DNA of 64,000 bases, from assembly GCA_958296095.1 (NCBI GenBank), contig OY282434.1:1208001-1272000 (forward strand), written 5' to 3'. Below are positions 9,285 to 17,385 of the stretch, one piece after another (the first letter of the stretch is position 1; each line of letters begins with the position of its first letter). The position numbers and the translations under genes are program-made. The stretch is from an uncultured Oligoflexales bacterium. GTDB lineage: Bacteria > Bdellovibrionota_B > Oligoflexia > Oligoflexales > JAPPIL01. The notes beneath the pieces are model-generated. The model searched no databases and was not told the origin of the DNA. It saw only the letters and a list, made by a program, of their open reading frames with translations.

Positions 9285-9695
9285 ATGGACAAGGATACTG
9301 AAACACTGACCCAGCAAGAGCTGGATGAGTTCAAACAAAACCTCCTGCAAGCGCGCCGAGACATCATCGACAAGGCCAAGCAGGCGGTAGTCAGCGGCAA
9401 CATCCATCTCGACAAGAACGAGATGATGGACGAGGTTGATCTGGCTTCGGCGACAGTCGAGCAGAACCTAACCTTCAGACTGCTGGATCGTGACCGCAAG
9501 CTACTGGCGGAGATCGATCATGCCCTGAAGAAAATCGACAACGGCACTTATGGTCTCTGTGAGGGCACAGGCGAGCAGATTCCCAAACGCCGCCTGAAAC
9601 TACGCCCTTGGTGTCGGCATAGTGTGCGCTACAAGGAAAGCGTCGAGAGGATGCGCACCTCACGGGGTGTCACCAACGGAGAAGAAGTTAGCTAA
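9285..9695 (+). CDS. DksA/TraR-family protein with a finger that lacks three of four cysteines
   Basis: 136 aa. DksA-type proteins enter the RNA polymerase secondary channel through an N-terminal coiled coil and modulate transcription with ppGpp. The coiled coil (about 10-85) and KIDNGTYGLCEGTGEQIP are typical. Of the four zinc-finger positions only the first is Cys (C92); the others align with T95, S113 and Y116. An extra Cys at 110 is off register. The CEGTGE spelling is common in deltaproteobacterial-type DksA paralogues that fold without zinc. ATG 9285 is preferred over ATG 9279 because AGTAGG is then 8 nt away. TTGACT at 9175-9180 may be part of a promoter. Repeat DNA begins right after the stop. 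Confidence 0.88.
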   Translation: MDKDTETLTQQELDEFKQNLLQARRDIIDKAKQAVVSGNIHLDKNEMMDEVDLASATVEQNLTFRLLDRDRKLLAEIDHALKKIDNGTYGLCEGTGEQIPKRRLKLRPWCRHSVRYKESVERMRTSRGVTNGEEVS

Positions 9696-10462
9696 CGCTG
9701 CGCTACGCTCGCTACGCTGCTCTTTTGTAACGCTCGCTCTACGAGGCTTTTTTGCCGCTTTCTCGCTCCCTCGCTGCTTGCGCTCAGACCTCTTGGCTGT
9801 TTTGTTCAGGCTTGTCCACAGAGAGCCCTATGAAGGGCACGGTGAGACCGTACGAAAACGACCGCAGATATTGCCAATACTGCAACCAGATTATTTTTTT
9901 GCACAAGGCATGTGCTTATACATATTCGTGGGGAGTTTCTCGGTAGGGCTGCGCCGTGGCGCGCTACGCGCTACGCGGCTCTTTGTAACGCTCGCTTCGC
10001 TCGCTACGCTGCTCTTTGCCGCTTTCTAGCTCCCCGCTCGCTCCTTGTCCCCAAACCTCTCGGCTATTGCGTTCAAGCTTGTTCTCATGCCTCTCGGCTG
10101 TTGCCCTCTTGCTTGCCGACCGAGAGCTCTATGAACGGCGCGGCGAGACCGTGCGAAAACCCGACCACAAACACTGCCATGTTGCTGTCGGATTATGCTT
10201 TCAGACAAGAGTATGTGCTTGCACCTATCTCAGGGGAGAGTTTCTCGGTAGGGCTGCGCCGTGGCGCGCTACGCGCTACGCGGCTCTTTGTAACGCTCGC
10301 TTCGCTCGCTACGCTGCTCTTTGCCGCTTTCTAGCTCCCCGCTCGCTCCTTGTCCCCAAACCTCTCGGCTATTGCGTTCAAGCTTGTTCTCATGCCTCTC
10401 GCTCTTTGCCATTAGACCTCTTGCCTACCGAGAGCCCTATGAAGGGCGGGGCGAGGCGGTTT
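9696..10462. repeat. Modular repeat cluster 1 (reverse orientation)
   Basis: A gene-free stretch made of the window-wide repeat family: TCTCGGTAGG core ends (9936, 10241), ACCGAGAGC ends (about 10122, 10428), CGCTCGCTTCGCTCGCTACG modules and variants of CTCTCGGCTATTGCGTTCAA. It begins directly after the DksA-like stop and ends inside a transposase gene, which it truncates. Small open frames here are repeat translations without ribosome sites. Confidence 0.9.
9933..10401. repeat. 164-bp perfect direct repeat within cluster 1
   Basis: Positions 9933-10096 and 10238-10401 are identical by base-by-base reading. Each copy starts GAGTTTCTCGGTAGGGCTGC and ends TCATGCCTCTCG. The 141 bp between them are a different repeat segment. 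Identity of copies implies recent duplication or gene conversion. Confidence 0.9.
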
Positions 10463-10894
10463 TGTTTTCCATTCACCACGCCCACGTATCTTGATCCCGG
10501 TTGAATCAAATACCAGATCGATTGGCATACCGATGTGCTCGTTGACGGTGGTTTCAAATTCCACAGACAAAGCCTTCATTCGCCTGTGGAGGGTGGTGTA
10601 ATTCGGCACGGGTAAATCAACTCCCATCTCTTGGAACAGCGATTTGGTGAGACCTTCCGTTCGACGAAGGGTGAGATTGAGCAACGTGCGCAACGTTAAT
10701 ACCAACTTTATGGCTTCGTCGCTGTAGGTCGCAGGGCGACCGTTTTTGCCCCTCGTCGTCGCTCGCCACGAATCCAGCACTTTTTGCGTGACGAAAACCC
10801 GTAGGTCGCCACGGTCAACAAGAGCCTTGTTGTAAGCACTCCAGTGCGAGACCTTTTGCTGTTCCTGGGCATTTGGTGCGACAACGTCACTCAT
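10412..10894 (-). pseudogene. IS5-type transposase, N-terminal fragment truncated by repeat DNA
   Basis: The first about 143 residues match IS5-group DDE transposases: SHWSAYNKALVDRGDL, GRPATYSDEAI, LRTLLNLTLRRTEGLTKSL, DLPVPNYTTLHRR and VFDSTGIKIRGRGEWK, which carries the first catalytic Asp. Normal proteins continue for another about 170 residues with the remaining D and E. Here the reading frame enters repeat cluster 1 just after GEWK, and the last 16 residues are encoded by repeat. The start at 10894 is natural; no second terminal inverted repeat is visible, so the element is dead. Confidence 0.88.
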
Positions 10895-11023
10895 GGCTGG
10901 TCTCCGTATTTTTTGTTTCTTCCGAAACTGGAGATAACACGGACAGCCACATATCTCTATATCTAACTGTAATAGCTCTTAAATTTATTGCTGGTTGGTG
11001 TAAACACGCATTGAGAAATTAAG

Positions 11024-11078
11024 GTCAGGGACGGGGGGCTATGCAACCACGTCCAGGGACGGGGGGTTATGCAACAAC
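11024..11078. repeat. Tandem 27/28-bp direct repeat upstream of the IS5 fragment
   Basis: Two adjacent copies, 11024-11050 and 11051-11078, share AGGGACGGGGGG, then YTATGCAAC. They lie between the transposase start and repeat cluster 2 and differ from the main repeat family. They may be left-over insertion-sequence or REP-type DNA; their origin is unknown. Confidence 0.6.
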
Positions 11079-11080
11079 GT

Positions 11081-11490
11081 CGGGCGAGGCCGTTCGCTGC
11101 GCTGCGCCGTGGCGCGGCTTTTTTGTAACGCTCGCTTCCTAGCTCGCTTCGCTCGCTACGCTGCTTTTTGTATCGCTCGCTTCCTAGCTCGCTGCATGTT
11201 CTCAGGCCTCTCGTTATTGCGTTTAGGCTTGCACTCAGGCCTTCCTGCCTGTCCTCAGATCTCTCGCGGTTGCCCCCACCTCTTGCTCACCGAGAGCTCC
11301 ATGAACGGCGAGGCGAGGCCGTACGAAAACTCGACCTCAAATACTGCCAATACTGCAACCAGTTTATTTCTTTGCACAAGGCATGTGCCTGCACCTATTT
11401 CAGGGAGAGTTTATCGGTAGGGCTGCGCCTCGCCAAGACAACGGGGACTTGTGCCAAGACAACGGAGCTGCGCACGACCCTTTGTAACGC
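11081..11490. repeat. Modular repeat cluster 2 (reverse orientation)
   Basis: Same family as cluster 1: GGGCGAGGCCGTTCGCTGCG, TTTTTTGTAACGCTCGCTTC, ACCGAGAGCTCCATGAACGG (about 11289), TACGAAAACTCGACC, and TTTATCGGTAGGG (about 11408). The piece GCGCCGTGGCGCGG before TTTTTT near 11108 looks like a stem with a T-run. No gene is seen. The sufC promoter begins directly after it. Confidence 0.88.
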
Positions 11491-11495
11491 ATAGC

Positions 11496-11525
11496 TTGCC
11501 AAGTGCGTTTTGAACGTGCTATCGT
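11496..11525 (+). promoter_or_regulatory. Candidate sigma70 promoter of sufC-sufD
   Basis: TTGCCA at 11496-11501, 18-nt spacer and TATCGT at 11520-11525 preceded by TGC (extended -10). It lies between the repeat cluster and sufC, consistent with sufC being the first gene of its unit. Confidence 0.4.
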
Positions 11526-11546
11526 GCCGCCCCTGCTAAGGAGGCG

Positions 11547-12326
11547 ATGGCCGTTATCGTGCCACAACCACTGTTGAACATTACTGACCTGCAAGCACGT
11601 GTCGACGGGCACGTGGTTTTACGTGACCTAAACCTCACCGTGAATAGAGGTGAGGTGCATGCCATCATGGGGCCGAATGGTTCGGGCAAGAGCACCTTGG
11701 CGGGAGTGCTGGCGGGCGACTCAGCCTATGAGGTAGTCAAGGGGCGGGTGGTTTACCACACTGCTGGCAAGGCACTCGACTTGCTCGAACTCGATGTCGA
11801 TGCTCGCGCCAGGGCGGGGGTGTTTCTGGCTTTTCAGTATCCCACCGAGATCGCAGGCTTGAGCAATGCGGTGTTCTTGCGCTCGGCCTACAACGCTGTC
11901 TGTAGCGAACAGGGGCGCACGCCGCTCGATGCACTTGACTTTGATGACTTGCTGCAGGAGAAGGCACGGCAGTTGCAGATGGACAAGGGATTTATCTATC
12001 GCCCCCTCAATGCAGGTTTCTCTGGTGGCGAGAAAAAACGCAACGAGGTCTTGCAGATGGCTGTGCTGGCCCCGCAGTTAGCTATCCTCGACGAAGTCGA
12101 TTCGGGACTTGACATCGATGCCGTGCAGATTGTGGCCAAGACGATCGACAGTCTGCGCACCGAGCATAATGCGATGGTGCTGATTACACACTATCACCGC
12201 ATTTTGAATTTTATCACGCCCCAGCACGTGCACGTATTGCAGCAGGGACGCATCGTTGCCAGCGGTGGCAGCGATTTGGCACGGCGCATTGAAAACGAAG
12301 GCTATGAAAACAAGCTCAGTCACTGA
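11547..12326 (+). CDS. sufC: Fe-S cluster assembly ATPase SufC
   Basis: 259 aa. Cytosolic ABC-type ATPase that powers the SufBCD scaffold building iron-sulfur clusters. Walker A GPNGSGKS (42-49), Q-loop FQYP (96-99), SufC-type signature FSGGEKKR (158-165), Walker B and D-loop LDEVDSGLD (181-189) and the switch His in LITHYHR are all present. AAGGAGG at 11538-11544 is very close to the ATG, so a slightly later start is possible. It overlaps sufD by 23 nt. sufB, normally directly upstream, is replaced by repeat DNA. Confidence 0.96.
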   Translation: MAVIVPQPLLNITDLQARVDGHVVLRDLNLTVNRGEVHAIMGPNGSGKSTLAGVLAGDSAYEVVKGRVVYHTAGKALDLLELDVDARARAGVFLAFQYPTEIAGLSNAVFLRSAYNAVCSEQGRTPLDALDFDDLLQEKARQLQMDKGFIYRPLNAGFSGGEKKRNEVLQMAVLAPQLAILDEVDSGLDIDAVQIVAKTIDSLRTEHNAMVLITHYHRILNFITPQHVHVLQQGRIVASGGSDLARRIENEGYENKLSH

Positions 12327-13581
12327 CCATGCCCGTTTCGTCGCCCGCGCCTTGGCACGCACACAGGACGAACCGCTCTGGTTGCAGGAATTCCGTCGTC
12401 AGGCGCGGCAGCGATGGCAGGCAATGTCCCCGCCGACTTTGCGCAGCGAAGCCTATCGCTACACCAACATTAAACCGCTGCTGGCCGAACGTTTAGGGGT
12501 AGTAACGGGGAAAAGCACCCTGCCGCCGACTGCCTATGCACCCCTGCTGGACGCGGCGGAGCACTGCTGTGTGTTTGCCGACGGCAGATATGTCCGCACT
12601 CAGGGGGCGGCGTTACCACAGGGAGTGCAGTGTGTGCGGGTGCAGCAAGCCATTAGTAGCGGCGCGCTGTGTGCCCAACAGTTGCAAGCGAGCGAGGACT
12701 ATCTGCAACTGCTGAACGATATATGTTTTGACGATGGCATCTATGTGCAGGTTGCCGCGGGGGTAAAACTAGCACAACCGCTGCATCTTATCTTCGTCAA
12801 CACGGCACAGGCGGCTGGCAATGCAATGTTTAGCCGCAATATAATCGATGTCGGCCGCGGCGCTGAACTGCAGGTCATCGAGTCACACTACGGGCTGACG
12901 GCGGACAGCTACTTATCGGTAGCCCGTACCGTCATCAACGTCGGGGAGGGAGGAGACTGTGCGTTGGTGAAATTTCAACATGAGGGCGGCGGGGCCTATC
13001 ATTTCAGTGCGGTCGAGGGGCAGCAGCAGCAAGATTCCCGCCTCAGTCTGCTAAACATCTCCTATGGCGGACGCTTGGCGCGGCTTGATAGCAGTATCGA
13101 ACAGCTTGCCAAAGGTGCACACTGTGATTTCCGCACGCTGTATTTGGGTAAAGAGCAGCAGGTGCTCGACAACTGTGCCGAAATTAAACATCTTGCCGTC
13201 GAGGGCACGACCCAGCAGCGGGTGCGGGGCATTGTGCGAGATCGGGCGCGGGGGATTTTTGCAGGTAACATCAGGGTGCCGCGCCAGGCACAGCGCACTA
13301 ACGCCGAGCAGCTGACCAAGAACTTGTTGTTTGGCAAGGAGTGTGCGGTTTACATCAGGCCGCAGTTGCAGATTGAAGCCGACGATGTTCAGTGCTCGCA
13401 CGGGGCAACTTCGTCTCGCATGGCCGCAGCCGACCTCTACTATCTAGCCACACGCGGTATCGATCACCGCCACGCGGCACAACTGCTGTGTCGGGCGCAC
13501 GTCGAAGAGCTGGCACAGGACTTGCCGATCGCTTCGGCACAACGGTTCTTTGATATGGTGCTGGCGCATTTCTTGCGCTGA
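12304..13581 (+). CDS. sufD: Fe-S cluster assembly protein SufD
   Basis: 425 aa. Partner of SufB and SufC in the Suf scaffold; forms a right-handed beta-helix. The C-terminal signature is clear: PQLQIEADDVQCSHGAT followed by LYYLATRGID. The N-terminal helical part (1-100) contains the typical SEAYRYTNIKPL, equivalent to ExWRYTN. It lacks SufB-specific features and is shorter than SufB (about 470), so SufD is preferred. The start at 12304 overlaps sufC, implying coupling. No sufS or sufU follows; a lipoprotein gene converges from the other strand. Confidence 0.94.
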   Translation: MKTSSVTDHARFVARALARTQDEPLWLQEFRRQARQRWQAMSPPTLRSEAYRYTNIKPLLAERLGVVTGKSTLPPTAYAPLLDAAEHCCVFADGRYVRTQGAALPQGVQCVRVQQAISSGALCAQQLQASEDYLQLLNDICFDDGIYVQVAAGVKLAQPLHLIFVNTAQAAGNAMFSRNIIDVGRGAELQVIESHYGLTADSYLSVARTVINVGEGGDCALVKFQHEGGGAYHFSAVEGQQQQDSRLSLLNISYGGRLARLDSSIEQLAKGAHCDFRTLYLGKEQQVLDNCAEIKHLAVEGTTQQRVRGIVRDRARGIFAGNIRVPRQAQRTNAEQLTKNLLFGKECAVYIRPQLQIEADDVQCSHGATSSRMAAADLYYLATRGIDHRHAAQLLCRAHVEELAQDLPIASAQRFFDMVLAHFLR

Positions 13582-13620
13582 GTGAGAGCCTCTGCAGTAT
13601 GGAGGGCGGTGCATGTTACC

Positions 13621-14649
13621 CTACTCTCTCAAAGTCGAGAGGACTCTTTGACAGTCAGTAGGGTCAGTAATGGTTGTTCCACCTGCAGTGAGTTGGCAAC
13701 CTTCTTTGGCCGAGACTGGATAACCATCATCACCAAGAGATTTAAGTTTACCATGCTCACCTAGCACCATGACGATAGTCAATTTGTTGTCTTTATCGCC
13801 GGTGAGGTATAGGGCGCTGTGGCCGATAGAGTCTGGCTTGGCTTTATCTTCCGCAAACTGTGTTGTGAATAGAGGATTGGCATCATTATTTTTATCATAG
13901 AACCTGATGATCTTTTTATTATCGATTGCGCTATCTGCACACTCGGTGGTGATGCCGTAACTTGTGACATTGATGGTTATCTTATTATTAACAGCAGCGA
14001 TTAAGTTTTCGTTTTCCACGAGGAACTCAGTAGCTTTAGCATATCCTCCTTCAACATGTGTTTCCATATCATCCACCAAGATGTCTAGCGTGCAGTTGCC
14101 CTGTGTGTGTCGATAGTGATGTGCCTGAGTTATTCTCTGGACGAAACCTGGCCAATTAACTTGCTGCTTGCCCAGATAGGTATTGAAAGCACCACCCGCG
14201 GGGATTTGCTGGCAATCTTCACCGTCTTCTTTGAACATAATCTTGGTCATTAACTTTATGCCCGGTAGACCTTGTCGCGTGCAGTAGTGTCTTTCAGTTT
14301 TGTTGCCAGCACGGTTCTTGATGTAATAGAACGATATGCCACCTAGCAGGAGCGGGCCATGCTGATAAGATTTGCCCTTCCCTAACTGATGACTTACTGC
14401 GTATGCTCCCTCGATCGGTTTATTAGTTCCATCCGGCCTGAACTGGAGACCGCCGATGGAGTCGATGGCTACTCTGATGCTCTTGCCAAGCCTTTCTTTT
14501 GTTTCCACTCTCAGGCTATTTTCAGTGATAATTAACTTATCTTTTTTGGTTGCCACTCCAGACAGCTCCTCCGAATCCTGCTCACTCTGCAAACAGCTCA
14601 GCACTAGTATCGGCAAGCAGCCCCGCACCAGTAGGTATAGTAGTCTCAT
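13621..14649 (-). CDS. Lipoprotein of unknown function
   Basis: 342 aa. The start at 14649 gives a lipoprotein signal (LPILVLSC, lipid Cys at about 19) and a ribosome site GGAGGG eight bases away; a longer frame exists but lies in the upstream gene. The mature part is rich in Lys, Asp, Gly and Asn, with six or so cysteines, probably oxidised in the periplasm. No domain recognised. It overlaps the upstream lipoprotein gene by ATGA, so the pair forms an operon and the products may act together. The 3' end converges on sufD with a 39-nt gap. Confidence 0.75.
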   Translation of the reverse strand: MRLLYLLVRGCLPILVLSCLQSEQDSEELSGVATKKDKLIITENSLRVETKERLGKSIRVAIDSIGGLQFRPDGTNKPIEGAYAVSHQLGKGKSYQHGPLLLGGISFYYIKNRAGNKTERHYCTRQGLPGIKLMTKIMFKEDGEDCQQIPAGGAFNTYLGKQQVNWPGFVQRITQAHHYRHTQGNCTLDILVDDMETHVEGGYAKATEFLVENENLIAAVNNKITINVTSYGITTECADSAIDNKKIIRFYDKNNDANPLFTTQFAEDKAKPDSIGHSALYLTGDKDNKLTIVMVLGEHGKLKSLGDDGYPVSAKEGCQLTAGGTTITDPTDCQRVLSTLRE

Positions 14650-15449
14650 TTGCAAGTCCCTCCAGCCATCTCCACTGTCCAGATCTTCAGCCATGCCAGC
14701 CTCGCCTCGTAGCAGTATTCTTTGCCACTATGATTTGCTTGCACCTTGACATATAATTCTATCGGGGATGTATCTTTGTTTTTGTCGTTGGCATGCTTAG
14801 GCGTAATGTCAGGCTTGCCGTACTTTATACTTGTCAGGATCACATCTGTGTCGCTGGAGAAAGTCACATATGTGCCCACCTTGACACCGTCTTTCTTTTT
14901 ATCAACCTGCTCCAATGCTACCGTTATGACTGGTGCGCCTACAACCAGTGGAGGACTTGTCTGATTGCCATTTTCCTCTCCTGTTGTCTCTTCATCTTGT
15001 GCTGTCTCTTCCTCTGTAGGGGAGGTTTCGTCCGCGGAGCCTGTGTCCGATGGCGCTTCACTATCAGTCTTTGCCTCGGCTTCCTTTAGTTTCTCCTTCA
15101 GTGTTTCCATACCTGCCCGCAGATCATTCAGTTCTGTCTGCAGCGGACCTTCCTGCTGAGCTGTGTCAGTAACTTTTGTCGTAATATCTGTCTGCAACAT
15201 TTCGATCTCTAGCTTCAGCCTATCCACCTCCGTCTGACTGACACCGCCTGTCTGTCCTTGCAGTGCAGTCACCTGGCCCATTAGCCGCCTTATCTGGCCC
15301 TGCAAGGCGCTTACATCTTCGCTACTATCAGCCGTTTGCTGGTCTATCGGTGGAGTCGGTGCTGCTGAGCGCTTTTTTCCGCCTGTGCAGGCAGCGGCTA
15401 GCAACATGAGCAGCAAGAAAAACATCGGTTGCTTGGTAACAGTCATCAT
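14646..15449 (-). CDS. Coiled-coil lipoprotein of unknown function
   Basis: 267 aa. Signal FFLLLMLLAAAC with lipid Cys at about 22, then a Pro/Thr linker, a coiled coil at about 45-130 (LQGQIRRLMGQVTALQGQ and further heptads), an acidic Glu/Thr-rich stretch, and a C-terminal beta-rich domain with two Cys (YCYEARLAWL and the final GGTC). Start 15449 is chosen over 15494 because it begins the signal peptide; AGGAGG lies 13 nt before it and a second ATG follows at once. Probably exposed in the periplasm and working with the overlapping downstream lipoprotein. Confidence 0.75.
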   Translation of the reverse strand: MMTVTKQPMFFLLLMLLAAACTGGKKRSAAPTPPIDQQTADSSEDVSALQGQIRRLMGQVTALQGQTGGVSQTEVDRLKLEIEMLQTDITTKVTDTAQQEGPLQTELNDLRAGMETLKEKLKEAEAKTDSEAPSDTGSADETSPTEEETAQDEETTGEENGNQTSPPLVVGAPVITVALEQVDKKKDGVKVGTYVTFSSDTDVILTSIKYGKPDITPKHANDKNKDTSPIELYVKVQANHSGKEYCYEARLAWLKIWTVEMAGGTCK

Positions 15450-15614
15450 CAGCTCGATCCAACCTCCTCCATATACTTCGGCCGCGGCGGGCAAAACTTT
15501 AAGGATGGGCGATTAATTTTATTTTTACAGCGAAAACAAGCAGTTAGTTGCACTAAGGCGAGAGCTGTGCAACGATGCCCGCACTGCGGCTGGGAATGAC
15601 CACCTGAGCAAAGC

Positions 15615-16907
15615 TTGGCAGCGTTTACCCACGAACACCACCTCCATCTCTATGGCTGTCTGACGGCTGCAGATGTCTATGTGCTCGGCCGCGACCGCTG
15701 GCAGGCACGCAGGCAAGAGTTGCAGCGCTATGCCAGCCGCCATGCTGCGATCTGCGGGGTCGTGCCACCCTATGAGCAGTTCTGGTCGCCGCAGGGTCTT
15801 GAGTTGCTGCAACGCTATTACGAAATCGACAGAGCACTCAGCTTTGCCCAGTTTCAGGCTAAGTTCGATCTCCTGCTTGCCCTGTTCCCCCTGCGTCAAG
15901 ACGACCTGTTTATCTGGCAACAGGTGCTCACCAAACATCAGCAAGCTGGCCTGCGTTACGCCGAATATCGCGTTATCTACCCGTCTTCGCTGGCCGCGCC
16001 GCACACCTATCTACGTGCTGTCAACGCCCTGCTGGCACGCTATGAGGCAGACAGCGGCGGCAACTTTCAACCGCGCCTGGCCCTCAGCCTCGCACGCCCT
16101 CCCGCACAGGCACAGGCACAGTATCGTGCTCTGCGGGCGATGCTCGATGCCGACCCCCAAGGCTTGCAGCACATCACTGCCATCGACCTGTGTGGTTTTG
16201 AAGAAGACTACCCCCCCTCCCTCTATCGCCAGCTGTTTGCCGCTATCCAGCACGACAACCACCGCCGCAGACAAAAGCTGGCCATCCTGCTGCACGTCGG
16301 CGAATCGTTTCAAAACATCAGTCTGCACAGTGCTGTGCGGCGCATACTACAAGCTCACACCTGCGGTGTGCATCGACTTGGACATGCCATTGCCCTCGGT
16401 CTCAACGTGGAAAACTTGCGCGGCACAGTGGTGCAGGAGAGCAGACAAGAACGCCTCGCCCACCTACAGTGGCTGTTGCACGCAGAAGGACGAGAACTGC
16501 GCGACTTCGGTTACCATATCGCGGCACCTGCACTTCAGCGCGAGCTGGCACAGCTGCAGGCAGGCATGCCAACACCGCCGTGCCGCTACGATGATGCGAC
16601 ACGAGCTGAGCTGGAAAGTTTACAAACCGCCGCCCTGCACTGGGCAAAAGCTCAAGGCTTGCGCATCGAGACCTGCCCGACCTCAAATTTACGGCTCGGC
16701 CAGGTGCGGGCACTAGGTTTCCACCCGCTGCACAAATTCAGCCAGCACCATCTGTCGGTCACGCTGTCGAGCGACGACCCTGGCATCTTTGCCAGCGATC
16801 TAGCCCAGGAGGCACACTTCTGCCGCACCGCACTGCAAATTCCTGCCAGCTTTATGCGGCAGATGGAGGAAAATCAAGCACGGCTATGTTCCGCAAAGTT
16901 GTGCTAG
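15615..16907 (+). CDS. Adenosine deaminase-family amidohydrolase
   Basis: 430 aa. The metal- and substrate-binding motifs of the adenosine/AMP deaminase family are in order: HLH (residues 9-11) in HEHHLHLYGCL, HVGES (His-x-Gly-Glu), HRLGHAIAL (metal His), ETCPTSNLRLG and SSDDPGIF (catalytic Asp pair). It hydrolyses an aminopurine or related base to the keto form; adenosine is the commonest substrate but is not proven, and the insertions make it longer than typical Add (about 335). TTG 15615 is the only in-frame start after the TGA at 15597. It converges with a small secreted-protein gene, overlapping it by 4 nt. Confidence 0.85.
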   Translation: MAAFTHEHHLHLYGCLTAADVYVLGRDRWQARRQELQRYASRHAAICGVVPPYEQFWSPQGLELLQRYYEIDRALSFAQFQAKFDLLLALFPLRQDDLFIWQQVLTKHQQAGLRYAEYRVIYPSSLAAPHTYLRAVNALLARYEADSGGNFQPRLALSLARPPAQAQAQYRALRAMLDADPQGLQHITAIDLCGFEEDYPPSLYRQLFAAIQHDNHRRRQKLAILLHVGESFQNISLHSAVRRILQAHTCGVHRLGHAIALGLNVENLRGTVVQESRQERLAHLQWLLHAEGRELRDFGYHIAAPALQRELAQLQAGMPTPPCRYDDATRAELESLQTAALHWAKAQGLRIETCPTSNLRLGQVRALGFHPLHKFSQHHLSVTLSSDDPGIFASDLAQEAHFCRTALQIPASFMRQMEENQARLCSAKLC

Positions 16908-17287
16908 CGATCCCAGTGCACCGCACTCTTTTCGGCACGATCCCAATGCACCGCACTGTCACTGCCCCGCTCATCAATGTAGGACGATGCGCTGCCGCGG
17001 CGACGCTCTTCAGCCCATGCAGGTCGCCCGCCTTTAGGATCATCGGGAGAGTCGGAATCGTTCTTGCGCACCGTGCCATCGGGCATGTCCTCGTTGCTTG
17101 CCAGCACGACGAGCAGCATACGCAGGTTGTCATCTTTTCTCGCGGCCAGTAGCAGATGATTGACCGCCGCCACTCGCTGCACCTGCAGGAGACGACTAGC
17201 AACTCTCGCTCTGATCACCGACAATCCCTTAGCCAGCACAGCTTCACCCCACAACAGTACAACCACCATCGCTAACAGATTCCTCAC
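16904..17287 (-). CDS. Small exported protein of unknown function
   Basis: 127 aa from a GTG at 17287 preceded by GGAG-rich sequence. An N-terminal signal peptide (RNLLAMVVVLLWGEAVLAKG) is followed by a helix and a charged, Asp/Arg-rich tail. The last residues hold a small tandem duplication, SAVHWDR twice, mirrored in the DNA by two copies of GATCCCA.TGCACCGCACT. No family recognised. It ends overlapping the adenosine-deaminase-type gene on the other strand. Confidence 0.6.
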   Translation of the reverse strand: MRNLLAMVVVLLWGEAVLAKGLSVIRARVASRLLQVQRVAAVNHLLLAARKDDNLRMLLVVLASNEDMPDGTVRKNDSDSPDDPKGGRPAWAEERRRGSASSYIDERGSDSAVHWDRAEKSAVHWDR

Positions 17288-17385
17288 TCCACACTCCTCT
17301 GGAAATTGAAAAGAAACGCGCCCGGACATAGCTCTTGGACGTGGGGATTGTCAACCATCTATGCATGATAATAATTAGGTCCTGT

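Noticed and set aside
9622-10504. Frames of 120-160 aa in repeat cluster 1
   Set aside because: Repeat translations; two of them share an identical C-terminus because of the 164-bp duplication.
15673-16716. 347-aa plus-strand frame inside the adenosine-deaminase-type gene
   Set aside because: A +1 shadow rich in Cys, Ser and Arg; the other frame has all catalytic motifs.
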